Origin: Haemophilus paraphrohaemolyticus
GTDB taxonomy: Bacteria; Pseudomonadota; Gammaproteobacteria; Enterobacterales; Pasteurellaceae
DNA length: 64,000 bases
Reading direction: 5' to 3'
Assembly (NCBI RefSeq): GCF_002015045.1
Contig: NZ_MUXX01000002.1
Span: 285,258-349,257 of the forward strand
In this document: in pieces, positions 47,752-59,202 of the stretch
Numbering within the stretch: the first letter of the stretch is position 1
Layout: the number at the start of each line of letters is the position of its first letter
Program-made: the position numbers and the translations under genes
Notes under the pieces: model-generated
Told to the model about the DNA's origin: nothing
What the model saw: only the letters and a program-made list of their open reading frames with translations
Databases searched by the model: none

Positions 47752-48354
47752 TTAACACAAAAATGCGGGGATATTTTTCTCGTATTCTGCGATTTTATCT
47801 TCATGCTGAAGGGTTAAACCGATATTGTCTAAGCCTTCGAGCAAGCAGTGGCGACGGAATTCATCTAGCTCAAAGTGGTAAACTTTATCGCCAGTAGTCA
47901 CAGTCATTGCTTCTAAATCCACATAAATTTGCTTACCTTCATTTGCCCATACCCATTGGAAAATCTCTTCTACTTCTTCTTCGCTTAAGCGAATCGGTAG
48001 CATATGGTTATTCAAGCTGTTATTGTAGAAAATATCTGCAAAACTTGGTGCGATCATTACTTTAAAGCCGTAATCTGCTAACGCCCAAGGTGCGTGCTCA
48101 CGTGATGAGCCACAGCCTAAATTTTTACGGGCAAGTAAAATTTTTGCTCCTTGATATTGCGGATAGTTCAATACAAAATCTGGGTTAGGCTTTGTGCCTT
48201 CTGCGTCTAAATAACGCCATTCATGGAAAAGATGTTTCCCAAAGCCCACTCGGGTAATGGCTTGTAAGAATTGTTTTGGGATGATTGCATCAGTATCCAC
48301 ATTTGCTGCATCAAGAGGCACGACTAAGCCTGAAAGTTGTTTAAAACCTGCCAT
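47752..48354 (-). CDS. leuD: 3-isopropylmalate dehydratase small subunit
   Basis: A 200-residue LeuD, the swivel domain of isopropylmalate isomerase in leucine synthesis. Motifs are [17 protein letters not shown] and [13 protein letters not shown]. It pairs with LeuC, encoded 13 nt upstream on the same strand. Confidence 0.96.
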   Translation of the reverse strand: MAGFKQLSGLVVPLDAANVDTDAIIPKQFLQAITRVGFGKHLFHEWRYLDAEGTKPNPDFVLNYPQYQGAKILLARKNLGCGSSREHAPWALADYGFKVMIAPSFADIFYNNSLNNHMLPIRLSEEEVEEIFQWVWANEGKQIYVDLEAMTVTTGDKVYHFELDEFRRHCLLEGLDNIGLTLQHEDKIAEYEKNIPAFLC

Positions 48355-48367
48355 TATTTTATCCTTA

Positions 48368-49777
48368 TTAATTTAATGCCACTTGGCGAATATCTACAAA
48401 TTTACCGAACATTGCAGCGGCTGCTGCCATTGCTGGGCTCACTAAGTGAGTGCGACCATTACGACCTTGGCGACCTTCGAAGTTACGGTTAGAGGTTGAA
48501 GCACAGCGCTCCCACTCACCTAAGCGGTCATCATTCATTCCTAAGCACATTGAGCAACCTGGATTACGCCATTCGGCACCTGCTTCGATGAAAATTTTAT
48601 CTAAACCCTCTTTTTCTGCTTGCTCTTTCACTAATCCTGAACCTGGCACAACAAGCACTCGTTTGACGTTATCCGCCTTTTTGCGGCCTTTCATCACGGC
48701 TGCCGCTGCACGTAAATCTTCAATACGAGAGTTAGTGCAAGAACCGATAAACACTTGATCGACAGGAATTTCTTTGAGATCGGTATTTGGCTCAAGACCG
48801 ATATATGCCAACGCTTTTTCTGCAGAAGCTTTAGTCACAGGATCTGCCATCTCTTCTGGATTTGGCACAACTTGGTCGATACCAATTACTTGACCCGGGT
48901 TTGTACCCCAAGTTACTTGTGGTGCGATGTCTTTCGCTTCTAACACAACAACGGTGTCGAACTTAGCATCATCATCTGATTTCAACGTTTTCCAATATTC
49001 TACCGCATCGTCCCAATCTTTGCCTTTTGGTGCGTGTGGGCGACCTTTTAAATATTTAAATGTGGTTTCATCTGGTGCGATCAAACCTGCTTTAGCACCC
49101 AATTCGATTGCCATATTACATACCGTCATTCGACCTTCCATTGAAAGATCGCGAATTGCTTCACCGCAGAACTCAACCACGTGACCTGTACCGCCTGCCA
49201 TTGTGGTTTTACCGATAATTGCAAGCACGATGTCTTTTGCGGTAATACCTGGATTTACTTTACCACGCACTTCAATTTTCATACTTTTTGCACGAGCTTG
49301 CTTAAGGGTTTGGGTCGCTAAAACGTGCTCAACTTCTGAAGTACCAATACCAAACGCCAACGCACCAAATGCACCGTGAGTTGCGGTGTGAGAGTCGCCA
49401 CATACAATCGTCATCCCTGGAAGCGTCAAGCCTTGCTCTGGTCCCATTACGTGTACGATCCCTTGTTCTTTTGTGCTCATATCAAACAATTGAATGCCCG
49501 TTGCTTTAGTGTTTTTAGCTAGTTCTAAAACTTGGATTTTCGCCTGACCTTCAAGTTTATTTACATCACGTACTTGGGTAGAAATACTGTGATCCATCGT
49601 CCCGAAGGTTTTACCTACTTGGCGAACCTGACGACCTGCCACGCGTAAGCCATCAAATGCCTGCGGACTGGTGACTTCGTGAATAAGATGACGGTTGATA
49701 TAAAGAATCGGCGTTTCGCCTTCGGCTTCATAAACGATGTGTGTATCGAAAAGTTTTTCGTATAGTGTTTTTGCCAT
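48368..49777 (-). CDS. leuC: 3-isopropylmalate dehydratase large subunit
   Basis: A 469-residue aconitase-fold protein with the 4Fe-4S ligands in FIGSCTNSR and [27 protein letters not shown] and [12 protein letters not shown] are characteristic of LeuC. I start at the ATG at 49777 ([13 protein letters not shown]); a TTG at 49789 adds four residues and is unlikely. Neither leuA nor leuB is adjacent, and leuCD has its own promoter upstream. Confidence 0.96.
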   Translation of the reverse strand: MAKTLYEKLFDTHIVYEAEGETPILYINRHLIHEVTSPQAFDGLRVAGRQVRQVGKTFGTMDHSISTQVRDVNKLEGQAKIQVLELAKNTKATGIQLFDMSTKEQGIVHVMGPEQGLTLPGMTIVCGDSHTATHGAFGALAFGIGTSEVEHVLATQTLKQARAKSMKIEVRGKVNPGITAKDIVLAIIGKTTMAGGTGHVVEFCGEAIRDLSMEGRMTVCNMAIELGAKAGLIAPDETTFKYLKGRPHAPKGKDWDDAVEYWKTLKSDDDAKFDTVVVLEAKDIAPQVTWGTNPGQVIGIDQVVPNPEEMADPVTKASAEKALAYIGLEPNTDLKEIPVDQVFIGSCTNSRIEDLRAAAAVMKGRKKADNVKRVLVVPGSGLVKEQAEKEGLDKIFIEAGAEWRNPGCSMCLGMNDDRLGEWERCASTSNRNFEGRQGRNGRTHLVSPAMAAAAAMFGKFVDIRQVALN

Positions 49778-49860
49778 AATAAATTCCAACTCAAAATAAA
49801 ATCGCAGAGAGCGATTGCAAAAAATTCGGCTTTTTCAACCGCTTGTCTTAAAACGCTTTA

Positions 49861-49889
49861 ACTATAACGGTTCGATAAATTAAAGTAAA
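49861..49889 (-). promoter_or_regulatory. leuCD promoter
   Basis: On the reverse strand TTTACT (49889-49884) and TATAGT (49866-49861) have a 17-nt spacer, about 84 nt before the leuC ATG. The leader contains an uptake signal but no leader peptide rich in Leu codons that I can see. Confidence 0.6.
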
Positions 49890-49929
49890 ATGCTAATTTA
49901 ATGAGAATAGACGATTTTTATGCTATTTA

Positions 49930-49960
49930 AAAAGCCTGAAACAAGAAATTTTAGGCTTTT
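49930..49960 (-). terminator. Terminator between lpxK and leuC
   Basis: AAAAGCCT (49960-49953, reverse strand) pairs with AGGCTTTT (49937-49930), followed by TTAAAT. It should end the ilvGM-lpxK transcript before the leuCD promoter. Confidence 0.65.
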
Positions 49961-49982
49961 AACAGAATAAAATATTAGAACT

Positions 49983-50062
49983 AAAAACAGACGCAGAGGG
50001 TTATCTAGCAATTTCACTGCTTTATAGGGTAATTTACTTGGAAGGTTTTTTCGTCTGTTTTT
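49983..50062. repeat. 80-nt element with 11-bp perfect terminal inverted repeats
   Basis: AAAAACAGACG (49983-49993) and CGTCTGTTTTT (50052-50062) bound a segment with smaller internal complementarity (AGCA/TGCT). It lies in the 305-bp gap between lpxK and leuC. It could be a miniature mobile element, a large terminator hairpin or a structured RNA. No target-site duplication is evident. Confidence 0.45.
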
Positions 50063-50082
50063 GGATTAAAAGGGGAAAACTA

Positions 50083-51060
50083 TCAATTTTTAATTAAATC
50101 CATAACCATCCCCACCAAACAAGCGGTCGATTTTTCGGAAAATATTGCAGAAACAGGCACATACCACCAATTTTCTTGGGTGAAGGCTTTGCATTTTACG
50201 GCATCTTTTTCGGTCATCAGAAGCGGGAGATTTTGACTGAGTTTTGGCATAATCATTTCAGCAGTAAAGGCTTGGTGATCGGCAAAGCTAAATGTATCGG
50301 CAAGGGGAATGCCAAGCCCTTTAAGCATATTAAAGAAACGAGGAGGGTAGCCAATGCCTGCGAGGGCGTAAACAGGTTGGGTAAATTCGCTGAGTTTGCG
50401 TTTTTCACCCGTTTTAAGGTTAATTACAAAATCGGGTTCGAGGTGCATTGCGTGTTCACCTGCATTTGCATTTTTCCCGTTACAAATGACCGCTTGCACT
50501 TTCTTTAATCGGCTTGGTAGCTCGCGTAATCCGCCTGCTGGGAGCACGAAACCGTTACCAAATCGGCGTTCACCATCAACTACTACCCATTCCATATCTC
50601 GCTCAAGTGCGTAATGTTGTAAGCCGTCGTCGGTGACGATTAAATCAAGCTCAGACTGGCTTAACAGCAGTTCAATGCTTTGTTGGCGGTTTGGTGAAAT
50701 TGCCACAGGTGCGTGGGTGCGTTGTGCAATTAGCACGGGTTCATCGCCCATCAATTTGGGATCACTTTCTGGTGTGACTAATTGTGGATAGATTTTGTTT
50801 TCTCCGCCATAACCACGAGAAATTACGCCGACTTTTACACCTCTTTTCTGGAGTTGTTCCACAAGCCAAATCACAAGCGGAGTTTTACCGTTCCCTCCCA
50901 CAGAAATATTGCCAATCACTAAAACAGGCACAGGTGAGCGGTAGGATTTGAGGATTTTTTTGTGATAAAGGGCAATGCGGATTTGGCTAATGAACCAAAA
51001 GAGCAACGAAAATGGGGCGAGTAGCCAAGTGATAATTGAGGTTTTTTGCCAGAGTTTCAT
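50083..51060 (-). CDS. lpxK: Tetraacyldisaccharide 4'-kinase
   Basis: A 325-residue lipid A kinase with an N-terminal membrane segment ([19 protein letters not shown], about 10-28). Walker A-type [14 protein letters not shown] (about 44-57), the adjacent [19 protein letters not shown], and [11 protein letters not shown] are all LpxK signatures. It phosphorylates the lipid A precursor to lipid IVA. I prefer the ATG at 51060 ([13 protein letters not shown]) to an upstream GTG at 51102, which lies in a palindromic repeat. Confidence 0.94.
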   Translation of the reverse strand: MKLWQKTSIITWLLAPFSLLFWFISQIRIALYHKKILKSYRSPVPVLVIGNISVGGNGKTPLVIWLVEQLQKRGVKVGVISRGYGGENKIYPQLVTPESDPKLMGDEPVLIAQRTHAPVAISPNRQQSIELLLSQSELDLIVTDDGLQHYALERDMEWVVVDGERRFGNGFVLPAGGLRELPSRLKKVQAVICNGKNANAGEHAMHLEPDFVINLKTGEKRKLSEFTQPVYALAGIGYPPRFFNMLKGLGIPLADTFSFADHQAFTAEMIMPKLSQNLPLLMTEKDAVKCKAFTQENWWYVPVSAIFSEKSTACLVGMVMDLIKN

Positions 51061-51086
51061 TTTGTGTTTATGAAATAAGAGTGGTA

Positions 51087-51107
51087 GGGGCGTGTTGAAC
51101 ACGCCCC
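51087..51107. repeat. 21-nt perfect palindrome upstream of lpxK
   Basis: GGGGCGTGTT (51087-51096) pairs with AACACGCCCC (51098-51107) around one base, preceded by GTA and followed by GAC. It resembles the GTAGG...CCTAC repeat family also seen at 62005-62069 and 62595-62615. Confidence 0.6.
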
Positions 51108-51117
51108 GACAATGCGA

Positions 51118-51339
51118 TTAGCTAGTAATCTTTGTTACATCAAACAACTTTTCCAATTGCGTAGTCAGTAATGAAATTGGTCGGATGCTTTGAAGCCTTA
51201 AGTTTAAAATCAATGTCTGTTGGCTTTTTTGAGCGTTTAAATCTAACACTTCAAAGCCACGGTGACGCACTACGCGAAGTAGGCGTTCTAAAGTTTCAGG
51301 TCGAGCATTCGCCTCAATGGTTAAATTGTATTGTTGCAT
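51118..51339 (-). CDS. ilvM: Acetolactate synthase II small subunit
   Basis: A 73-residue ACT-domain regulatory subunit of the IlvM type (MQQYNLTIEANARPETLERLLRVVRHRGFEV). It supports the IlvG catalytic subunit encoded just upstream; only one base separates the ilvG stop from this ATG. It is slightly shorter than E. coli IlvM (87). The longer frame to 51375 overlaps ilvG and is not family-like. Confidence 0.92.
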   Translation of the reverse strand: MQQYNLTIEANARPETLERLLRVVRHRGFEVLDLNAQKSQQTLILNLRLQSIRPISLLTTQLEKLFDVTKITS

Positions 51340-51340
51340 T

Positions 51341-52990
51341 TTATTCACCCTCCAACATATCGGTGTTGCAAGCACCAGGTGGCACTAACGGCCAAACATT
51401 GCTCTCTTCTGGAATGCACGCTTGCAGTAAATATGCCCCTTCAGCGTTTAGCAAGCGGTCTAATGCGCCAGAAACTTCGCTCGCTTTTTCAATACGTTCA
51501 GCAGGAATGCCAAAAGCGTTGGCAAGCATCACAAAATCAGGGTTGTCATCTAAAATTGTTTCGCTATGGCGTGATTTGAAGAAGAGTGATTGCCATTGTC
51601 GAACCATACCCAAACGTTGGTTATCAAGCAACAACATTTTAATTGGTAATTGACCGCGTTTAATCGAGCCAAGCTCTTGAATATTCATCATAAATGAGCC
51701 ATCGCCTGTAATTAAAATCACAGGATCGTTTGGGCGAGCTTTCGCTACACCTACAGCCGCAGGTAAACCGAAGCCCATGGTGCCGAAACCAGCAGAAGTA
51801 ATGTAATTTTCTGGGGCAAAGTGGCGAACATGCTGAGCTGACCACATTTGGTGTTGCCCCACATCAGTAGTAATAACCGCATTTTCTGATTTGCGTTCAG
51901 AAAGCGTGTTCAATAATGCGTAAGGATCAATATCGCCTTCACCAGCGTTGTCGTTGTAGTCAAAATCGTGGACAGATTTGAGCTCTTTCACACGCCCACG
52001 CCATTCATCAATATCAAGCGGATGAGCCAAAATGTTCACCGCTTCTGCCATATTGCCTTTAAGTGCCACGTGAGCTTGGCGAAGTTTGTTGATTTCAGCT
52101 GCATCAATATCAATGTGGATTACTTTTGCATGTGGGGCGAAGGTGTCTAATTTGCCTGTTACGCGGTCGTCAAAACGTGCACCGCAGGCGATCAATAAAT
52201 CACACTCTTGTACGGCATAGTTTGCCGCTTTTGTGCCGTGCATCCCGATCATTCCCATATAAAGTGGATGATGAGGTGGGATCGTGCCAAGACCTTTAAG
52301 GGTTGAAACAGACGGAATATTTGCAACTTCAATGAAATTTCTAACCGCTTGCACAGCCATTGCCATTCCAACCCCACCTCCGACATAAAGTACGGGTTTC
52401 TTCGCATTAGCGAGCATGGCTTTTGCTTCAGTTAATGCAGTTGGATCTTGCTGAGGAGCAGGATCTTTTGGGTAAACAATCGGTTTAAGCGAAGTTTCCG
52501 CCACTTGTACATCTTTTGGAATATCAATTAACACGGGGCCAGGTCTGCCACTTTGAGCGATTTTAAACGCTTGAGCAATAATTTCTGGTAGTTCATCAAT
52601 ATTCTGCACAATAAAGCTGTGTTTCGTGCAAGCGAGCGAAAGCCCTAATACATCTGCTTCTTGGAAGGCATCTGTCCCAATAAGCGGATTAGCGACTTGC
52701 CCTGTAATAGCAACCACAGGAATCGAATCTGCAAAAGCATCGCCTAAGCCAGTGACCAAATTGGTTGCTCCAGGCCCTGAAGTCGCAATACATACCCCCA
52801 CTTTGCCTGTTGAGCGAGCATAACCGATAGCCGCCATTGCTGCCCCTTGTTCATTGCGGCAGAGAAGATGGTCTAATCCTGAATCATAAATGGCATCGTA
52901 AGTCGGCATAATTGCCCCACCTGGGTAGCCGAAAAGATGCGTAACTTGATGTGCTTTTAAGCACTCAATGACTAAATGTGCACCATTCAT
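51341..52990 (-). CDS. ilvG: Acetolactate synthase II large subunit
   Basis: A 549-residue thiamine-diphosphate enzyme making acetolactate and acetohydroxybutyrate, the first common step of branched-chain amino acid synthesis. Motifs are [29 protein letters not shown] with the catalytic Glu, [11 protein letters not shown], and the ThDP site [12 protein letters not shown]...[13 protein letters not shown] start at the ATG at 52990 ([12 protein letters not shown]), matching the family length of about 548; the frame extends 38 codons upstream without homology. ilvGM is intact, unlike the broken ilvG of E. coli K-12. Confidence 0.95.
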   Translation of the reverse strand: MNGAHLVIECLKAHQVTHLFGYPGGAIMPTYDAIYDSGLDHLLCRNEQGAAMAAIGYARSTGKVGVCIATSGPGATNLVTGLGDAFADSIPVVAITGQVANPLIGTDAFQEADVLGLSLACTKHSFIVQNIDELPEIIAQAFKIAQSGRPGPVLIDIPKDVQVAETSLKPIVYPKDPAPQQDPTALTEAKAMLANAKKPVLYVGGGVGMAMAVQAVRNFIEVANIPSVSTLKGLGTIPPHHPLYMGMIGMHGTKAANYAVQECDLLIACGARFDDRVTGKLDTFAPHAKVIHIDIDAAEINKLRQAHVALKGNMAEAVNILAHPLDIDEWRGRVKELKSVHDFDYNDNAGEGDIDPYALLNTLSERKSENAVITTDVGQHQMWSAQHVRHFAPENYITSAGFGTMGFGLPAAVGVAKARPNDPVILITGDGSFMMNIQELGSIKRGQLPIKMLLLDNQRLGMVRQWQSLFFKSRHSETILDDNPDFVMLANAFGIPAERIEKASEVSGALDRLLNAEGAYLLQACIPEESNVWPLVPPGACNTDMLEGE

Positions 52991-53152
52991 TGGAGATGTT
53001 GTGTCCTTTTCTTTTTTGTGAAGTAATGGCGGTAATAGATAACACAAAATAACAATATTTTGAATTAAATTTGTGAAAAAATGTAATTTTATTTGGAGAA
53101 ACAAAATGGTAGGAATATTTTTTAATTTTAAAGTTGGTTATTTATTGAAAGG

Positions 53153-53225
53153 ATGGGTATAACTAGAATAAGTTACCATTAACCATAAAGGGGTATTTCT
53201 ACCTATTTTTGTTGATTTAGTTCAA
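53153..53225 (+). promoter_or_regulatory. nrfA control region: FNR site and NarP-like heptamers
   Basis: TTGATTTAGTTCAA (53212-53225) matches the FNR consensus TTGAT-N4-ATCAA with one mismatch, pointing to anaerobic activation. NarP-type heptamers ATGGGTA (53153-53159), AGGGGTA (53189-53195) and TACCTAT (53200-53206) lie just upstream, but not in the standard 7-2-7 layout. The 363-bp gap between divergent ilvG and nrfA holds nothing else that I can identify. Confidence 0.6.
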
Positions 53226-53353
53226 AAAAAACGATTTTTACGATAGAAACAAGTTGATAAATTCTATATGCTCACACGCATAAGATTACCGTATCTTATT
53301 GTTTTAATAAGAAAAATTCTCATTTACATTCATTCCTTGTGGGGGACTCTATC

Positions 53354-54856
53354 GTGAAACGTTTAACCAAAACTTTAGCAATGGCGACCATTGCAATGCT
53401 CGGTTGCTTTCATTCGGCACAGGCTGAGGAAAAGGCGACTGAAACTTTAACGCAAAAAGCACTTAAACATGAAAAATTAGGTGTAACAGTGGAATCTGCA
53501 AATCATCTTTTTGCAGATAAATATCCACTTCAATACAATTCTTGGAAAGCAACTTCTGAATCGACTGACCGTGGTAGTGCGTTAGAAGCTGATCCTCGTA
53601 GTGTCATTCTTTGGGCTGGTTATTCTTTCTCAAAAGAATATAACAAGCCTCGTGGTCACTATTATGCCGTCACGGATGTGCGTGAAATTTTGCGTACAGG
53701 GGCACCGAAAGACGAAAATGATGGTCCGCAGCCAATGGCATGCTGGACTTGTAAAGGTCCCGATGTACCTCGTTTAATTGAAGAGAAAAGTGAGCGTGGT
53801 TATTTCGATCCAAAATGGGCGAAATATGGCTCTGAAATTGTCAATTCTATCGGCTGTGCCGACTGTCACGATACAAAATCAGAAGATTTTAAAGAAGGTA
53901 AACCTGCATTACGTGTTGCTCGTCCACACGTATTACGTGCATTGGAAAGTGTAGGTTGGACTTTCGAAAACTTAGACAAACAAGGCAAACGTGTTGCTGT
54001 ATGTGCAAACTGCCACGTGGAATACTATTTCAAAGATAAAAAAGATGTAACCTTCCCTTGGAAAAATGGCGTAGATGTGAGCAGCATTGAAAAATATTAC
54101 GATGATATTGAATTTGCTGACTGGACTCACGCATTATCAAAAGCCCCAATGTTAAAAGCACAGCACCCAGACTTTGAAATTTGGTCACAAGGTGTGCACG
54201 GCAAAAATGGCGTAACTTGTATCGACTGTCACATGCCGAAAGTGAAAGATAAAGATGGCAAAGTTTACACCGACCACAAAATCGGTAATCCATTCGATCA
54301 ATTTGAGAATACTTGTAAAACTTGTCACGAGCAAAGCAAAGAAACACTTCAAAAACGTGTTGCGGAGCACAAAAAACAAGTAAAAGATGCAATGATCAAA
54401 TTAGAAGATCAAATCGTGAAAGCCCATTTTGAAGCGAAAGCTGCGTGGGAAGCAGGTGCAACCCCTGATGAGATGAAAGATATCTTAAAAGCTATTCGTC
54501 ATGCTCAATGGCGTTGGGACTATACTTCAGCGAGTCACGGTGGCTATATGCACGCACCAGATATGATGTTACACGTGATTGCAACAGGTATCGACCGTGC
54601 TGCAGATGCACGTGCTCAATTAGGTGTAGTATTAGCGAAACACGGTGTAACTACTCCAGTTGCGATACCAGATATTTCAACCCGTGAAAAAGCGCAAAAA
54701 GCAATTGGCTTAGATATTCCTAAAGACCAAGCAGCGAAAGATGAATTCTTACGCACAGTAGTGCCACAATGGGAAGCAACAGCTCGCGAAAAAGGCTTAT
54801 TACCGCCAGTTGAAGTGCAAAAAGAAGTCACAACACCAAAAGCAGAAGCAAAATAA
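53354..54856 (+). CDS. nrfA: Ammonia-forming cytochrome c nitrite reductase
   Basis: A 500-residue periplasmic pentaheme reductase that takes nitrite to ammonium with six electrons. It has the diagnostic active-site heme motif CWTCK and four CxxCH sites (CADCH, CANCH, CIDCH, CKTCH). The Sec signal peptide is [25 protein letters not shown] start at GTG 53354, seven bases after GGGGGA; another GTG at 53339 lies upstream of that ribosome site. First gene of nrfABCD, behind a candidate FNR site. Confidence 0.97.
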   Translation: MKRLTKTLAMATIAMLGCFHSAQAEEKATETLTQKALKHEKLGVTVESANHLFADKYPLQYNSWKATSESTDRGSALEADPRSVILWAGYSFSKEYNKPRGHYYAVTDVREILRTGAPKDENDGPQPMACWTCKGPDVPRLIEEKSERGYFDPKWAKYGSEIVNSIGCADCHDTKSEDFKEGKPALRVARPHVLRALESVGWTFENLDKQGKRVAVCANCHVEYYFKDKKDVTFPWKNGVDVSSIEKYYDDIEFADWTHALSKAPMLKAQHPDFEIWSQGVHGKNGVTCIDCHMPKVKDKDGKVYTDHKIGNPFDQFENTCKTCHEQSKETLQKRVAEHKKQVKDAMIKLEDQIVKAHFEAKAAWEAGATPDEMKDILKAIRHAQWRWDYTSASHGGYMHAPDMMLHVIATGIDRAADARAQLGVVLAKHGVTTPVAIPDISTREKAQKAIGLDIPKDQAAKDEFLRTVVPQWEATAREKGLLPPVEVQKEVTTPKAEAK

Positions 54857-54875
54857 TTAAGCTTGAGGTGACGAT

Positions 54876-55529
54876 ATGAAAAACTTAATTTCAAAAGCAG
54901 GGCGAGCAATCGCCCTCCAAGCGGTCGCTTTAGTAAGTTGTTTTGCAATGTTCTCTGCAATTTCAACCACTCATGCTGAAATGCCACCACTTCCACAACA
55001 GATGTGGCAAGGTAAATCAGATGTTCAAGTCGCAGATGAAGCACGTCGCGATCCGAATAAGTATTGTACGCAATGTCACGAAACCGCGAATGCGACAGGT
55101 AAACCATTTAGCCACGCGGGTAAACACTTCCAACACGGAACGAAAAGCCCAAATAGCGGTGAGCAAGTGACTTGTGTAAGCTGCCATGGCAATATGTCTG
55201 AAAATCACCGTAAAGGTGTGCGTGATGTAATGCGTTTCAGCAAAATGGATCAAAAGGCAAGCAAACCTGAACTTGAACGTACGGTTCACGAGCAAAATCA
55301 AGTATGTGTGGCGTGCCATACGGCGGATAAATTGCGTGAAAAATTCTGGGCTCACGATACTCACGCAAACAAAATTGCGTGTGCAAACTGCCATGAACTT
55401 CACCCAGAAAAAGATCCGATGAAGGCAATTCCTGAAAAACAACGTATCAAACTTTGTACAGATTGCCACACTAAAATTCAGGCTCATAAAGAAGAAGTTA
55501 AAGCTCAGGAAGCTAAGGAAAACCAATAA
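54876..55529 (+). CDS. nrfB: Pentaheme c-type cytochrome NrfB
   Basis: A 217-residue periplasmic electron carrier to NrfA with five heme sites: CTQCH, CVSCH, CVACH, CANCH and CTDCH. A signal segment covers about residues 1-36 (hydrophobic LQAVALVSCFAMFSAIS, then HAEMPPLP). AGGTGA precedes the ATG. nrfC starts at its stop codon. An uptake signal lies near the 5' end (CAAGCGGTC near 54919). Confidence 0.95.
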   Translation: MKNLISKAGRAIALQAVALVSCFAMFSAISTTHAEMPPLPQQMWQGKSDVQVADEARRDPNKYCTQCHETANATGKPFSHAGKHFQHGTKSPNSGEQVTCVSCHGNMSENHRKGVRDVMRFSKMDQKASKPELERTVHEQNQVCVACHTADKLREKFWAHDTHANKIACANCHELHPEKDPMKAIPEKQRIKLCTDCHTKIQAHKEEVKAQEAKENQ

Positions 55530-56206
55530 TGACTTGTACCCGTAGAGATTTCGTCTCAGGGGCAGGTGCTATCGCTGTAGTAGCAAGCACAGGGCTTGCT
55601 GCTTCGGTTACTCTTGCAACTGAGAATGAACCGAAAAAAATTCGCTATGCGATGGTACATGATGAAACATCTTGTATCGGTTGTACAGCATGTATGGACG
55701 CTTGTCGCACCACAAATAAAGTGCCAGAAGGGGTTTCACGTTTAGAAATTATCCGTAGCGAACCTTATGGCGAATTCCCAAATGTGGAATATGAATTCTT
55801 CCGCCAATCTTGCCAACACTGCTCAAACGCACCTTGTGTTGCAGTGTGTCCAACTGGAGCTTCATTTGTCGATCCAGAAACAGGGATTGTCGATGTACAT
55901 TCAAATTTATGTGTAGGCTGCCAATACTGTATCGCTGTTTGCCCGTATCGTGTGCGTTTTATCCATCCAGAGAAAAAATCGGCGGATAAATGTAACTTCT
56001 GTCGCGATACCAACCTTGCAGAAGGTAAACAGCCTGCTTGTGTAGAAGCTTGTCCAACTAAAGCATTAACCTTTGGCGATATGAACGATCCAAATAGTGC
56101 CGTGGCGAAAAAAGTGCGTGAAAACCCAGTTTATCGCACCAAAGTGTCATTAGGTACTCAACCGAACTTATATCACATTCCATTTGGCAAAGGGGAGCAT
56201 AGATAA
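55529..56206 (+). CDS. nrfC: Nitrite reductase 4Fe-4S electron transfer protein NrfC
   Basis: A 225-residue ferredoxin-like protein with four 4Fe-4S motifs (CIGCTACMDAC, CQHCSNAPCVAVCP, CVGCQYCIAVCP, CNFCRD...CVEACP). It has a Tat-type N-terminus with CTRRDFVSGAGAIAVVAS, so it is probably exported folded to the periplasm. It passes electrons from NrfD to NrfB. Start and stop overlap the neighbours by one base each. Confidence 0.95.
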   Translation: MTCTRRDFVSGAGAIAVVASTGLAASVTLATENEPKKIRYAMVHDETSCIGCTACMDACRTTNKVPEGVSRLEIIRSEPYGEFPNVEYEFFRQSCQHCSNAPCVAVCPTGASFVDPETGIVDVHSNLCVGCQYCIAVCPYRVRFIHPEKKSADKCNFCRDTNLAEGKQPACVEACPTKALTFGDMNDPNSAVAKKVRENPVYRTKVSLGTQPNLYHIPFGKGEHR

Positions 56207-57171
56207 TGAACGACTATATTCCTTTTCATACCCCCAATTTAGTGTGGGACAGCACTATTGCGGTTTATCTCTTCTTATTAGGGATTTCCTCTGGTGCGGT
56301 GCAGCTTGCTATTGCATTCCGTAATAGCGTAAAAGTAGAAAAGCCAAGTGAGAACTGGATTATTCGTAGTGCGGCAATTTTAGGTACCATCCCAACAATT
56401 CTTGGTTTGACCTTATTGGTGTTCCACTTAACTAAACCGTGGACATTCTGGAAGCTGATGTTTAACTACAACGGCACATCCGTGATGTCAATGGGCGTAA
56501 TGATGTTCCAAGCCTATATGGCTGTATTGGTAGTCTGGATTGCGATTATGTTTAAAGACTGGATCGCAGTACTTATAAATCGTTACTTCCCCGTGTTTAA
56601 ATTCGTCTTGCCTTGGATTGATTTCGCAGAACGTAAGCTCTTAAAACCGATTGAATTTGTGCTATTTACCTTAGCTGCAGTGCTTGGTGCTTATACGGGC
56701 TTCTTACTTTCAGCGTTAATCAGCTACCCAATGTTGAATAACCCAGTGTTGCCAGCTTTGTTCTTAGCATCGGGTACTTCATCAGGTATCGCAGCGACTT
56801 TCTTGATGATTTTAATTGCAGGTAAACTTTCAGGTGAAAGCCGAGAAATTCACTTTATCCACAAATTCGAAGTACCGATTATGGTTACTGAATTAGGTTT
56901 GTTAGTGGCGTTCTTCGTTGGTTTGCATTTCGGTGGAGCAGATAAACAACTTGCCTTGCACAACGCAATGACAGGCTTCTGGGGAATGGTATTCTGGATT
57001 GGGGTTTTCTTTATCGGTATCTTAATTCCACTTGTTGCCAACCTATTTGGTAGCCACAAAGTGAAACACAGCCCTAAATTCATCATTTTGGTCTCTATCT
57101 TCGACTTAATCGGTGTGTTCTGCTTACGTTTCTTTATCCTTTATGCAGGGCAGTTAACAGTAGCAAGTTAA
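56206..57171 (+). CDS. nrfD: NrfD-family quinol-oxidising membrane subunit
   Basis: A 321-residue inner-membrane protein with eight or more TM segments that oxidises menaquinol and feeds NrfC. MNDYIPFHTPNLVWDSTIAVYLFLLGISSG is a typical NrfD start. The operon ends here at an uptake-signal terminator. In E. coli nrfEFG follow; here the related assembly genes are at 40.2-44.0 kb. Confidence 0.94.
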   Translation: MNDYIPFHTPNLVWDSTIAVYLFLLGISSGAVQLAIAFRNSVKVEKPSENWIIRSAAILGTIPTILGLTLLVFHLTKPWTFWKLMFNYNGTSVMSMGVMMFQAYMAVLVVWIAIMFKDWIAVLINRYFPVFKFVLPWIDFAERKLLKPIEFVLFTLAAVLGAYTGFLLSALISYPMLNNPVLPALFLASGTSSGIAATFLMILIAGKLSGESREIHFIHKFEVPIMVTELGLLVAFFVGLHFGGADKQLALHNAMTGFWGMVFWIGVFFIGILIPLVANLFGSHKVKHSPKFIILVSIFDLIGVFCLRFFILYAGQLTVAS

Positions 57172-57190
57172 TTTAAACTCCTTGCTTTCC

Positions 57191-57234
57191 AAGCGGTCAA
57201 TTTTGTTAAATTTTTTGCAAAATCGACCGCTTTC
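57191..57234 (+). terminator. nrfABCD terminator built from inverted uptake signals
   Basis: AAGCGGTCAATTTTG (57191-57205) faces CAAAATCGACCGCTT (57218-57232), with one bulged mismatch, then TTC. It starts 19 nt after the nrfD stop. Confidence 0.7.
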
Positions 57235-57306
57235 ACATTTTCTGATAGCAAAAAACGGCTTTTTGCTGTAAACTGTTATCCCGTCCTGATAGTTGGGATT
57301 TCGTAA

Positions 57307-59001
<1,695 letters not shown>

Positions 59002-59028
59002 TCCATCAGGGTTGATAAAATGATTAAC

Positions 59029-59077
59029 AAGCGGTTAAATTTGCAAAAGAGATTGTAAATTTGACCGCTTATTTTTT
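59029..59077 (+). terminator. pyrG terminator built from inverted uptake signals
   Basis: AAGCGGTTAAATTT (59029-59042) faces AAATTTGACCGCTT (59057-59070), followed by ATTTTTT, 27 nt after the pyrG stop. Confidence 0.75.
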
Positions 59078-59092
59078 CTATAGCTTTTATTG

Positions 59093-59168
59093 CCTAGGGC
59101 TTTCACACTAGGCTACGCATAAATCAGCCCTCTTGGGGCTGTACATTACATATCCCAAAGGGATGTAG
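59093..59168 (+). repeat. CCTAGGGC-type palindromic repeat, copy 3
   Basis: Starts CCTAGGGC but its second arm is degenerate (ACACTAGG), then linker CTACGCATAAAT and hairpin CAGCCC/GGGGCTG (to 59141). A further small hairpin around ATCCC/GGGAT follows. It lies between the pyrG terminator and the ribosome site of the next gene. Confidence 0.7.
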
Positions 59169-59202
59169 CTTATACTTAACTATTACCTACGGAGGAGGAA
59201 AT

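Noticed and set aside
51060..51102. Longer lpxK start (GTG at 51102)
   Set aside because: The extra 14 codons come from a palindromic repeat and do not resemble LpxK.
55017..55526. A 169-residue reverse-strand ORF opposite nrfB
   Set aside because: nrfB has five heme motifs and operon overlaps; the antisense frame has no recognisable features or ribosome site.
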